Of a stretch of DNA of 64,000 nucleotides, positions 44,796-52,802 are shown in pieces; position 1 is the first letter of the stretch; each line of letters opens with the position of its first letter. Source of the DNA: Cupriavidus taiwanensis LMG 19424 (GTDB lineage Bacteria > Pseudomonadota > Gammaproteobacteria > Burkholderiales > Burkholderiaceae); contig NC_010530.1 of the NCBI RefSeq assembly GCF_000069785.1, positions 552,001 through 616,000 on the forward strand, given 5' to 3'. The position numbers and the translations under genes are program-made. The notes beneath the pieces are model-generated. The model saw nothing but the letters and a program-made list of their open reading frames with translations, made no database searches and was not told the DNA's origin.

Positions 44796-46349
44796 ATGGC
44801 TTATCTGTCCACGGGTTCGGAATGGACCTTCGAGCTGATCAACCGGTATGACCGCGAGATTTCCCGCATCGCCGGCGAATTCGGCCTGGATACCTATCCC
44901 AACCAGATCGAGATCATCACCGCGGAGCAGATGCTTGACGCCTATGCGTCAGCGGGGCTGCCGGTGGGCTACAGCCACTGGTCCTACGGCAAGCACTTCC
45001 TGGCGTCGGAGCGCAGCTACCAGCGCGGCCACATGGGGCTGGCCTACGAGATCGTCATCAACTCCAATCCCTGCATCGCCTACCTGATGGAGGAGAACAC
45101 CATGCCGATGCAGGCGCTGACGATTGCGCATGCCTGCTACGGCCACAATTCCTTCTTCAAGGGCAACTACCTGTTCCGCACCTGGACCAACGCGGATGCC
45201 ATCGTCGACTACCTGCTGTTCGCCAAGAACTACGTGGCCGAGTGCGAGCAGCGCTACGGCGAGCAGGAGGTGGAACTGCTGCTCGATTCCTGCCACGCGC
45301 TGCAGAACTACGGCGTGGACCGCTACAAGCGGCCCAAGAAGCTGTCGATCACCGAGGAAAAGGCGCGCCAGGCCGACCGCGAGAACTACCTGCAGATGCA
45401 GGTCAACGACCTCTGGCGCACGCTGCCCAAGCACCGGCCGCACGCGCTGGCGTCGGAAGATGAAACCGCCGAGCCGGATGTGCCGTTCCCGCCCGAGCCG
45501 CAGGAAAACCTGCTGTATTTCATCGAGAAGAACGCGCCCAAGCTGGCACCGTGGCAGCGCGAGATCGTGCGCATCGTGCGCAAGATCGCGCAGTATTTCT
45601 ACCCGCAGCGCCAGACCAAGGTGATGAACGAAGGCTGGGCCACGTTCTGGCACTACACCATCATCAACCAGCTGTACGAAGAAAAGCTGGTCAACGACGC
45701 CTTCATGATGGAGCTGCTGCAGGCCCACACCAACGTCATCTACCAGCCGCCGTACCACAGTCCGTACTACAGCGGCATGAATCCCTACACGGTCGGCTTC
45801 CTGATGTTCCAGGACCTGCGCCGCATGTGCGAGAACCCCACCGACGAGGACTACCGCTGGGCGCCCGAGATCGCCGGCACCGACTGGCGCAAGACGTTGG
45901 ACTTCGCCATGCGCAACTTCAAGGACGAGAGCTTCCTGCTGCAGTTCCTGTCGCCGCGCGTGATCCGCGAACTGAAGCTGTTTTCGGTGCTGGACGATGA
46001 CCGCGAAGGCAAGCTGCGCGTGACCGCGATCCATGACGACGAGGGCTACCGCGCCATCCGCCAGCTGATGGCGGCGCAGTATGACCTGTCCAGCATGGAG
46101 CCCAATATCCAGGTCACCAACGTCGATGTCGGCGGCGACCGCTCGCTGACGCTGCGCCACCTGCAGAGCGACCGGCGCCCGCTGGCGCACAACTTCGATG
46201 AAGTGGTGCGGCACGTGACCCGGCTGTGGGGCTTTACCGTGCGGCTGGAGGTGGCCTATGAAGACGGCCGCACCGAGCTCAAGTACGAATGCAAGCCTGA
46301 GCGCCGCCACCGGCGCCCGCATGGCAGCGGGCTGAGCCTGGCCGCCTGA
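44796..46349 (+). CDS. spoVR: SpoVR family protein (YcgB-like)
   Basis: 517 residues from the ATG at 44796, although the frame is open upstream to 44406; similarity starts at SEWTFELINRYDREISRIAG. Family-typical blocks are GYSHWSYGKHFL, ALTIAHACYGHNSFFKGN and MNEGWATFWHYTIINQLY. It is named after a Bacillus sporulation gene, but homologues (E. coli YcgB) are widespread and of unclear function. Third gene of the stress operon, 125 bases after yeaH. The His/Asn-rich central blocks suggest metal binding; this is inference. Confidence 0.94.
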   Translation: MAYLSTGSEWTFELINRYDREISRIAGEFGLDTYPNQIEIITAEQMLDAYASAGLPVGYSHWSYGKHFLASERSYQRGHMGLAYEIVINSNPCIAYLMEENTMPMQALTIAHACYGHNSFFKGNYLFRTWTNADAIVDYLLFAKNYVAECEQRYGEQEVELLLDSCHALQNYGVDRYKRPKKLSITEEKARQADRENYLQMQVNDLWRTLPKHRPHALASEDETAEPDVPFPPEPQENLLYFIEKNAPKLAPWQREIVRIVRKIAQYFYPQRQTKVMNEGWATFWHYTIINQLYEEKLVNDAFMMELLQAHTNVIYQPPYHSPYYSGMNPYTVGFLMFQDLRRMCENPTDEDYRWAPEIAGTDWRKTLDFAMRNFKDESFLLQFLSPRVIRELKLFSVLDDDREGKLRVTAIHDDEGYRAIRQLMAAQYDLSSMEPNIQVTNVDVGGDRSLTLRHLQSDRRPLAHNFDEVVRHVTRLWGFTVRLEVAYEDGRTELKYECKPERRHRRPHGSGLSLAA

Positions 46350-46368
46350 TCCCCACGCGGCACCCGCG

Positions 46369-46393
46369 CGCCCGCCGCTTCAGCCGGCGGGCG
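46369..46393. terminator. Hairpin between convergent SpoVR and acyl-CoA dehydrogenase genes
   Basis: CGCCCGCCG ... CGGCGGGCG, 9-bp stem with a 7-base loop, overlapping the last codons of the dehydrogenase gene that ends at 46380. It can fold in transcripts from both strands. No T-run. Confidence 0.45.
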
Positions 46394-47384
46394 ACGGCTC
46401 GCACCATCCGCGCACCAGTTCCACCGCGTTGCGCTCCGGGCTGGCGCAGACCGCCTCGCCCAGCACGCGGCTCCACCAGCGTTCGGACCCGTCCGCCACG
46501 CGCCACGCATGCAGCCGGCGGGTGTAGAGCTGCAGGTCATATTCCTCGGTAATGCCGATGGCGCCGTGCACGGCATGGGCGATCGCGGCCACCGGCGTGA
46601 CCGCGTCGCTGGCGCGCAGCTTGCCGATCGCCACGCGCAGGCGGTCGGGGGTGGCGCCGTCGCTGTCGCAGGCCAGCTGCGCCGCCACGCGCGCCGCGGC
46701 GACATGCTCGGCCATCTCGCTGACCTGGTGCTGGATCGCCTGGAACTTGCCGATGGCGCGGCCGAACTGCTGGCGGTCGTTCGCGTATTGCAGCGTCAGG
46801 TCGAGCACATGCGACAGCGCGCCTGCCAGCTGCGCCGCGTGCAGGCAGGCGCCCAGCGTGCGCATGGTGCCAGCCGGCAGCAGGCATGCCGCGGTCGCGG
46901 TCGCGGTGGCGTCGGGGCGCGGCACGCGCAGCGTCAGGTCGCCGTGCGCGCCGGTCGCCTCGGCGCGCGCCGCCGCGGCGGGCAGCAGCAGGCAGCGCTC
47001 GCCGTCCTGCAGCAGGAACCACTGCGCATGGCGGGCGTCCGCCACCAGCGTGGCCGCAGCGCCATCGTCGAAGCTCGCCAGCGCGATCGGGCCGTCGGGC
47101 AGCGCGACGTCGCAGGCATGCAGCAGCGCGCGCGCAAAGATGGTCTGCGCCAGCGGCAGTGGCATGGCATGGCGTCCTGTGACGAACAGCACCGGCGCCA
47201 GCTCGCGCAGCGCCAGCGCCGCGCCGCCGGCGGATTCCGGCAGCAGGCAGTCGGCGAAGCCGCTTTCGCGCAGCGCTTGCCATAGTGGCTGCGGGTCGGC
47301 TTCCTGTTCCAGCGTGCGCACCGTGGCGGGCGTGCAGCAGTCGCGCAGCAGCGCGTCGAGGGCATCGGAGTAGGCGTTATGCAT
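46380..47384 (-). CDS. Acyl-CoA dehydrogenase-like protein, probably non-catalytic subunit
   Basis: 334 residues from the ATG at 47384 (a TTG lies two codons before it), shorter than the usual 375-400. The fold is recognisable from GFADCLLPESAGGAALALRE and YANDRQQFGRAIGKFQAIQH. At helix G, where active members have an E-R pair, it reads LGACLHAAQLAGALSHVL with no Glu, and the C-terminal EGT segment is missing. It probably forms a heteromer with the dehydrogenase encoded by the preceding gene (47423-48583), 38 bases upstream. Confidence 0.82.
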   Translation of the reverse strand: MHNAYSDALDALLRDCCTPATVRTLEQEADPQPLWQALRESGFADCLLPESAGGAALALRELAPVLFVTGRHAMPLPLAQTIFARALLHACDVALPDGPIALASFDDGAAATLVADARHAQWFLLQDGERCLLLPAAAARAEATGAHGDLTLRVPRPDATATATAACLLPAGTMRTLGACLHAAQLAGALSHVLDLTLQYANDRQQFGRAIGKFQAIQHQVSEMAEHVAAARVAAQLACDSDGATPDRLRVAIGKLRASDAVTPVAAIAHAVHGAIGITEEYDLQLYTRRLHAWRVADGSERWWSRVLGEAVCASPERNAVELVRGWCEPSPAG

Positions 47385-47422
47385 GGGCAATCTCGTTCAG
47401 GATGGCGGTCGGCGGGAGCGGA

Positions 47423-48583
47423 TCAGCGCAGGCCCAGCCCGCGCGCGATCATGCCGCGCAGGATTTCGCGGGTGCCACCGCGCAGCGAGTACGACGGCGC
47501 GATCTGCGTCACATAGGCCAGAGTGCGGTACAGCGCCCCGTCGGCCGCGAGTGCCGGTTCGTCACCCAGCGTGGCTTCCACCAGCGCCGGCACCGACTGC
47601 TCGAAGGTAGTGCCCAGGTCCTTGACCAGCGCCGCTTCCACCACCGGGCTTTCGCCCGCGGCCAGCCGCGCCGTGACCGCCAGCGACATCGCGCGCAGCA
47701 CCGCCAGGTGCCCGGCCAGGCGGCCCGCGGTGATGGTGTCGCGCCGCGCCGGCGGCAGCCGGCGCAGCGCGTCGAGCCAGGTGTCGAGCAGCACCACGCT
47801 GGAATACAGCCGTTCCGGTCCGCTGCGCTCGAACGCCAGCTCGGCGTTGACCTGCTCCCAGCCGCTGCCTTCGTTGCCGACCAGCGCATCCGGCGCCAGC
47901 GCGACGTCGTCGAAGGTCACTTCCGAGAAATGCGCATCGCCGGTCAGGTCCCGGATAGGCCGCACCGTGACGCCCGGCGCATGCAGGTCGACGATGAACT
48001 GCGACAGCCCGGCCTGCCGGTCCTGCGGCGTGCCCGAGGTGCGCACCAGCGCGATCATGAAGTGGCAGCGGTCGGCGTTGGTGGTCCAGATCTTGCGCCC
48101 GTTCAGGCGCCAGCCGCCGTCCGGCTGTCTCACCGCGCGCGTGGCGACGCTGGCCAGGTCCGAGCCGGAGTTGGGCTCGCTCATGCCGATGCAGAAGAAG
48201 GCTTCGCCGCGGCTGATCGCCGGCAGGTAGCGCGCCTTTTGCGCGTCATTGCCGTAGCGCAGGATCAGCGGGCCGCTCTGGCGATCGGCGATCCAGTGCG
48301 CCGAGACCGGCGCGCCGCAGGCCAGCAGTTCCTCCACCAGCACGAAGCGCGAGAACGGGTCCAGCCCCGCGCCGCCGTACTGCGCCGGCAGCGTGATGCC
48401 GACCCAGCCGCGCGCGGCCAGTGCCCGGCTGAAGCCGGCATCGAAGCCCATCCACGAGCGCGCCCGCGTTTCCGGCGGCAGCGCCGGCAGGTGCTGGTCC
48501 AGGAAGGCGCGCACCTCGGCGCGGAACGCCTCGGCGTGGGGCGGCAACGTGGTGAGGGTGAAGGTGGAGAGCAATGCGGTCAC
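47423..48583 (-). CDS. Acyl-CoA dehydrogenase, catalytic subunit
   Basis: 386 residues starting at a GTG (48583). Motifs: GITLPAQYGGAGLDPFSRFV, IGMSEPNSGSDLASVATRAV and NGRKIWTTNADRCHFMIALV. Helix G reads AFERSGPERLYSS and can supply the catalytic Glu; the C-terminus reads LRGGTREILRGMIARGLG. It lies downstream of the MaoC-like gene and before the shorter paralogue, in an operon also containing a CaiB transferase. The pairing of a complete and a shorter member is that of heteromeric acyl-CoA dehydrogenases for bulky or branched substrates. Confidence 0.87.
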   Translation of the reverse strand: MTALLSTFTLTTLPPHAEAFRAEVRAFLDQHLPALPPETRARSWMGFDAGFSRALAARGWVGITLPAQYGGAGLDPFSRFVLVEELLACGAPVSAHWIADRQSGPLILRYGNDAQKARYLPAISRGEAFFCIGMSEPNSGSDLASVATRAVRQPDGGWRLNGRKIWTTNADRCHFMIALVRTSGTPQDRQAGLSQFIVDLHAPGVTVRPIRDLTGDAHFSEVTFDDVALAPDALVGNEGSGWEQVNAELAFERSGPERLYSSVVLLDTWLDALRRLPPARRDTITAGRLAGHLAVLRAMSLAVTARLAAGESPVVEAALVKDLGTTFEQSVPALVEATLGDEPALAADGALYRTLAYVTQIAPSYSLRGGTREILRGMIARGLGLR

Positions 48584-48637
48584 GTTTGAGTCCTGTCGCT
48601 TGATATTGCAGAGGCGTGCGTTGGATTGCCCGCAGCG

Positions 48638-49099
48638 TCACCGACCCGCCAGCAGCCGGCGCGCGGTGTAGGTCATCACCTGTTCCCCGCGCTGGTTGAA
48701 CACCTCGATGCGCGAATCCACCACGGCGCGGCCGTGGCGCGAGGTCGGGCGGATGCCGGTCACGGTCACGGTGGCATGGATGGTGTCGCCGACCAGCACC
48801 GGGCCGTGGATCTGCTGCGTCAGCTCCAGCATCGCCAGCCCGGTGCCCTGGATCATGGTCTGCAGGATGAAGCCCTCGATCAGCGTATAGGTCAGTGCCG
48901 CCGGCACCGGCCGGCCCTGGATCGCGCCCCCGTCATAGCCGGCCTCGATGAAGATGGCCTCGACCATGCCGGTGACCGAGATGAAGTTGACCAGGTCAGT
49001 CTCGGTCACGGTGCGGGAGAAGGTGCGGAAGGCCTGGCCCTCGTGCAGGTCTTGCCAGTAGAAGCCCTGGCCCAGGCGGGGCAGTTCGGCATGCGTCAT
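48638..49099 (-). CDS. MaoC-like hotdog protein with atypical active site
   Basis: 153 residues of single-hotdog MaoC type: GQAFRTFSRTVTETDLVNFI and HGPVLVGDTIHATVTVTGI. The usual (R)-hydratase dyad is not visible. Where MaoC has NPxHxD this protein reads GMVEAIFIEA, and where it has AHGML it reads GRPVPAALTYTLIEG. It may still bind an acyl-CoA, act as a thioesterase, or use other residues. Its start overlaps the CaiB stop by four bases (ATGA), so the two are co-translated. Confidence 0.8.
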   Translation of the reverse strand: MTHAELPRLGQGFYWQDLHEGQAFRTFSRTVTETDLVNFISVTGMVEAIFIEAGYDGGAIQGRPVPAALTYTLIEGFILQTMIQGTGLAMLELTQQIHGPVLVGDTIHATVTVTGIRPTSRHGRAVVDSRIEVFNQRGEQVMTYTARRLLAGR

Positions 49100-50319
49100 G
49101 GTGCCTCCGTGGCGGGGGCGCAGTGCGCCGCGCCGCTCCGTTGCAGTTGTGCGATCTGTTCTTCAGCGAGGCCGGCTTCGGCCAGCACCGCGCGGGTGTG
49201 TTCGCCCAGCCGCGGCGGCACCGCCAGCGGCGCGCGCTGGCCGTCGAAACGCACCGGCGCGCCGGGAAAGCGCAGCTTGCCCATGGCCGGATCGTCGGCG
49301 GTCTCGAAAAAGCCGGTGGCGGCCAGGTGCGGATCTTGGGGCAGGTCGTCGAGCGTGTTGATGCGCGCCACCGGAATCTGCAGCCGTTCGCACAGCGCCA
49401 CCCAGTGCGCGGTGCCGTGCGCCTGCACGATCTCGCCGGTCAGTTCGTACAGGGTCTCGATATGCTCGGTGCGGGCGGCGATGTCGGCAAAGCGCGCATC
49501 GGCAGCCAGCTCGGGGCGTCCGGCCGCGTTGAAGAAGTCGCGCCAGTGCGCATCGGTGTACGGCATCATGCAGACATGGCCGTCGGCGCTGCGGTAGGGG
49601 CGGCGCAACGGCGCCAGCACACGCGGATAGCCGCTCGGGCCGCGCGGCGGGTCGAAGTGGCGGCCGTAGAAGTGCTCGACCAGGTTGAACGCCACCATCG
49701 ATTCGAACATCGGCACCTCGACCAGCGTGCCATGGCTGGTGCCGCCGTCGTCCTGGCGCCGCGCGCGGCCGGCCAGCGCCGCGCATACCGACAGCGCCGC
49801 CACCAGCCCGCTGGTCTTGTCCGCGGCAATGGTGGGAAAGTAGCGGCTGTCGCCGGTCTGCGCCGCCATCAGCGCGGCATTGCCCGACAGGCCCTGGATG
49901 ATGTCGTCGTAGGCCGGCCGGCCGCCATAGGGACCGTCCTCGGCAAAGCCGAGCAGGCTGACGAAGACCAGGTCCGGATGCCGCGCCCGCACCGTGTCGG
50001 GATCGAGCCCGAGCGCCGCCAGCTTCAGCGGGCGCATGCTGTGCATCAGCACGTCGGCAGTGTCCAGCACGCGCGCCAGCGCGGCCTGTGCCGCCGGCTG
50101 CTTCAGGTCCAGCACCACGCTGCGCTTGCCGCGATTGACCCCCAGGAAGATCGCCGCCATGCCGGGTTCGGCGGCGGGCCCGGTGCGGCGCGTGGAATCG
50201 CCCTCGGGCGGCTCGACCTTGATCACGTCGGCGCCCAGGTCGGCCAGCCACTGGCTGGCATACGGCCCCATCACCACCGTGGACAGGTCGACCACGCGGA
50301 TGCCTGCAAGCGGCAGCAT
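49096..50319 (-). CDS. CaiB/BaiF CoA-transferase, first gene of operon
   Basis: 407 residues. Motifs: IRVVDLSTVVMGPYASQWLA, GADVIKVEPPEGDSTRRTGP, and catalytic Asp in PAYDDIIQGLSGNAALMAA. The 'VVMGPYASQ' type differs from the two other CaiB proteins in the window. It begins a four-gene operon (CaiB, MaoC-like, two acyl-CoA dehydrogenases) divergent from a LysR gene. It should activate an acid by CoA transfer for oxidation by the downstream dehydrogenase. Confidence 0.87.
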   Translation of the reverse strand: MLPLAGIRVVDLSTVVMGPYASQWLADLGADVIKVEPPEGDSTRRTGPAAEPGMAAIFLGVNRGKRSVVLDLKQPAAQAALARVLDTADVLMHSMRPLKLAALGLDPDTVRARHPDLVFVSLLGFAEDGPYGGRPAYDDIIQGLSGNAALMAAQTGDSRYFPTIAADKTSGLVAALSVCAALAGRARRQDDGGTSHGTLVEVPMFESMVAFNLVEHFYGRHFDPPRGPSGYPRVLAPLRRPYRSADGHVCMMPYTDAHWRDFFNAAGRPELAADARFADIAARTEHIETLYELTGEIVQAHGTAHWVALCERLQIPVARINTLDDLPQDPHLAATGFFETADDPAMGKLRFPGAPVRFDGQRAPLAVPPRLGEHTRAVLAEAGLAEEQIAQLQRSGAAHCAPATEAP

Positions 50320-50377
50320 AGTGTCTCCGGTCTTTTGTACTGTGGGCCACAGGGTAGATCAGTGCGGACCGGCTGGT

Positions 50378-50416
50378 CTAATATTAGTTTTTTAGCAATC
50401 GATATCCACCGGATAT
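50378..50416. promoter_or_regulatory. Two palindromes in the LysR/CaiB divergent promoter
   Basis: CTAATATTAG (50378-50387, perfect 10-bp palindrome) and ATATCC-ACC-GGATAT (50402-50416) lie in the 105-base gap, the second ending 8 bases before the LysR start. They are candidate LysR binding sites; site 2 could give autoregulation. Confidence 0.5.
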
Positions 50417-50424
50417 TGGACCCC

Positions 50425-51315
50425 ATGGACCTGCGCCAACTGCAGCAGTTTGTCGCTCTGGCCGAAACCGGCAATTTCCACCGCGCCGCCGAGCGGCTGC
50501 ACATGGCGCAGCCGCCGCTTTCGATCTCGATTCGCAAACTGGAAGAACAGCTCGGCACGGCGCTGTTCGTGCGGACCTCGCGCGGGGTGCGGCTGACGCA
50601 GGCGGGCGAGGCCGCGCTGCATGACGCGCGCCGGGCGCTGTTCCACGCGCAGCAGGCGCGCGCCGCGGCGATGGCGGCGGGGCAGGGCGAGCGCGGCGCG
50701 CTGCGCATCGGCTTTATCGGGTCGGCCACCTATGCGCTGCTGCCCAAGCTGATCCCGGCCTTCCGCGCCGCGCATCCCGGCATCGAGCTGATCCTGCATG
50801 AATCCACCACCGCCGCGATCCTGGACCGCCTGGAGAAGCACCAGATCGATGCCGGGCTGGTGCGCTTCCCGGTCCTGAGCAGCGGCGGCTATGCGCTGAC
50901 GCCGCTGGAGAACGATGTCTTTGTCGCCGCGGTGCCGGCCGACAGCCCGCTGGCGCGAGAGCAAGCCGTCGCGCTGCGCGCGCTGGCCGACCAGCCCTTC
51001 ATCATGTATCCGGCGGCGCAGGTGCCCAACCTGCATGCGGTGGCGATGCTGCTGTGCCAGCAGGCGGGCTTCGTGCCGCGCGTCACGCAAGAGGCGGTGC
51101 AGGTGCAGACCCAGGTAAGCCTGGTGGAAAGCGGCCTGGGGGTGGCGCTGGTGCCCAGCGTGGCGGCGCGCTATGCCAACCGGCGCGTGCGTTTCCTGCC
51201 GTTGTCCAGTCCACGGCCGGCGGGCCGCATCGGCATTGCGCTGGCGGCGCGTCCCGATGATGGCGACCGCCAGGTGCAGCGCTTCCTGGCGGCGGCGCAG
51301 GCCGCGGTGAAGTAG
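50425..51315 (+). CDS. LysR-family transcriptional regulator
   Basis: 296 residues from the ATG at 50425; the frame is open far upstream but antisense to the CaiB gene. HTH: LRQLQQFVALAETGNFHRAA, then AQPPLSISIRKLEEQLGTAL. Effector domain follows (LRIGFIGSATYALLPKLIPA). The sequence type is that of CatM/BenM-like activators of aromatic and acid catabolism. Divergent from the CaiB-MaoC-dehydrogenase operon, its likely target. Confidence 0.92.
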   Translation: MDLRQLQQFVALAETGNFHRAAERLHMAQPPLSISIRKLEEQLGTALFVRTSRGVRLTQAGEAALHDARRALFHAQQARAAAMAAGQGERGALRIGFIGSATYALLPKLIPAFRAAHPGIELILHESTTAAILDRLEKHQIDAGLVRFPVLSSGGYALTPLENDVFVAAVPADSPLAREQAVALRALADQPFIMYPAAQVPNLHAVAMLLCQQAGFVPRVTQEAVQVQTQVSLVESGLGVALVPSVAARYANRRVRFLPLSSPRPAGRIGIALAARPDDGDRQVQRFLAAAQAAVK

Positions 51316-51336
51316 CCCGCGCAGCGGTGCGCCGCT

Positions 51337-52497
51337 TCAGGCGGCGCGTGGGCGCGGGGCGCGCGGCCGGATCGCGGAACTCACGCCGGCCCGCTCCAGG
51401 TTCACGCCGGGCAGCAGGTGCAGCAGCCGCACCAGTTCCGACTGGCGGTGCGTGCCGGTCTTGCGCAGCGTGTCGCGGATATGCACGCGCACGGTATGGG
51501 GCGAAAGGAACTCGCGCTCGGCGATCTCATTGAGGGTTTCGCCGGCGGCCAGCCGGATGGCGATGATGCTCTCCTTGCGCGACAGCCCGAACAGCGAGGT
51601 CAGCACGCCGGCGTCCAGCACCGAGCGCGATTCGGAGTTGCCCAGCAGCAGCATGGCCGCCGGCAGTTGCCACGGGCCTTCCACCGGCTGGCGCGATACC
51701 AGCGGGGTGACGATGATGGGGACCGGCTGCCCGCCCGAAGTGATATGCATCCACGAGCCCGACGCGGCGTCGGCGCCACGCCCGCGCATGGCGCCGTCGA
51801 GCAGCTTGCGCAGCACCGCCTGCAGCGTGTCGCTGTGGGCACGCAGCACGCCGTCCTGCAGCGACAGGTGGCTGTCGGCCTGTACCAGCGCTTCGGCCCA
51901 GCTGTTGGCATAGCGCACGCGCAGGTCGGCCTGCAGCACCATCACGCCGAAGTCCAGGGTGTCGAGCCCGGCCAGGCCCAGACTGGCCAGCCCGCTCAGT
52001 TCAAAGTTGCGCTGCTGCATGCGCGCCGCGCGCACCCAGTGCGGCATGACGTGCGACAGGCGCCGCTCGCGCTGGCCGGTGCTGATGCTGCCGGCGTTGG
52101 TGCCGCTCATCAGCACGCACACTTCGGCGTTCTCGACCAGCCGGATGCCTTGCTCCAGCTCGCTGCAGGCCAGCGCCGCGGCATCGGTCGCCGCGCCGCC
52201 GCAGCACAGCGCGGCCGCGTCGAGGGGGGCGGGGCCGGCACCGTGGCAAGCGCCGTCGAGCATCCGGGGCAGACGGTCGGGCAGGCTGGCGCCACCGGTG
52301 AAGCAGCCGTGCGGCGTCACGCCCAGCCGGGCATGGCCGGCCAGCTTGTCCCAGATCAGGTAACGCGGGCTGACGGTGCAGGTGTACCGTGAAAAGAGGT
52401 CGAGAGCGGCGGGCATGGCCGCGACATCGAGCGCGGACTCATAGATGGAGTCGACCAGACGATGGAAGTCTTCGTCCGTTGTCGGGTGTTCGCCCAT
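51337..52497 (-). CDS. LuxR-family transcriptional regulator
   Basis: 386 residues from the ATG at 52497 (GGGGGA 6 bases upstream); a GTG at 52539 is a weaker alternative. C-terminal HTH: LFGLSRKESIIAIRLAAGET, then SPHTVRVHIRDTLRKTGTHR. The N-terminal 320 residues include a PAS-like stretch (GVMVLQADLRVRYANSWAEA), as in the regulator at 6797-7990; the two share layout and size but are diverged. No receiver domain. It converges with the LysR gene (stops 21 bases apart). Targets unknown. Confidence 0.85.
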   Translation of the reverse strand: MGEHPTTDEDFHRLVDSIYESALDVAAMPAALDLFSRYTCTVSPRYLIWDKLAGHARLGVTPHGCFTGGASLPDRLPRMLDGACHGAGPAPLDAAALCCGGAATDAAALACSELEQGIRLVENAEVCVLMSGTNAGSISTGQRERRLSHVMPHWVRAARMQQRNFELSGLASLGLAGLDTLDFGVMVLQADLRVRYANSWAEALVQADSHLSLQDGVLRAHSDTLQAVLRKLLDGAMRGRGADAASGSWMHITSGGQPVPIIVTPLVSRQPVEGPWQLPAAMLLLGNSESRSVLDAGVLTSLFGLSRKESIIAIRLAAGETLNEIAEREFLSPHTVRVHIRDTLRKTGTHRQSELVRLLHLLPGVNLERAGVSSAIRPRAPRPRAA

Positions 52498-52802
52498 GTT
52501 CAGATCCCCCGGTGGCAAACGCCTCTTGCTCTGCGCCACGGCAAGTGGCTACATCCCTTTGTGTTATCGGTTCCGTTCTGGCGTTCTGTAGTGGCGCCGA
52601 TACGGGCTGCTGCTGGCTGCTGCGCGCAGCGCCTTGTCGGTCGCGCTGGCCGTGCCGCAATCATGCCAAACAATGTTGTATGTTTTATACCCCGTGATTG
52701 GGAGGGGAAACCCTGATTGTGCGGCGCAAAATTTCTGACCCGCCCTCGCGCGGGCCTGTCAGCCGCCGCGGCCGCGCGTGCCCCAGCCAAGGTAAAGCCC
52801 AG
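52498..52802. other. Gene-free region upstream of the LuxR gene
   Basis: 305 bases with a somewhat AT-richer centre (52665-52690) that probably contains the minus-strand LuxR promoter. I see no gene, no terminator with a T-run, and no long repeat. Confidence 0.4.
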
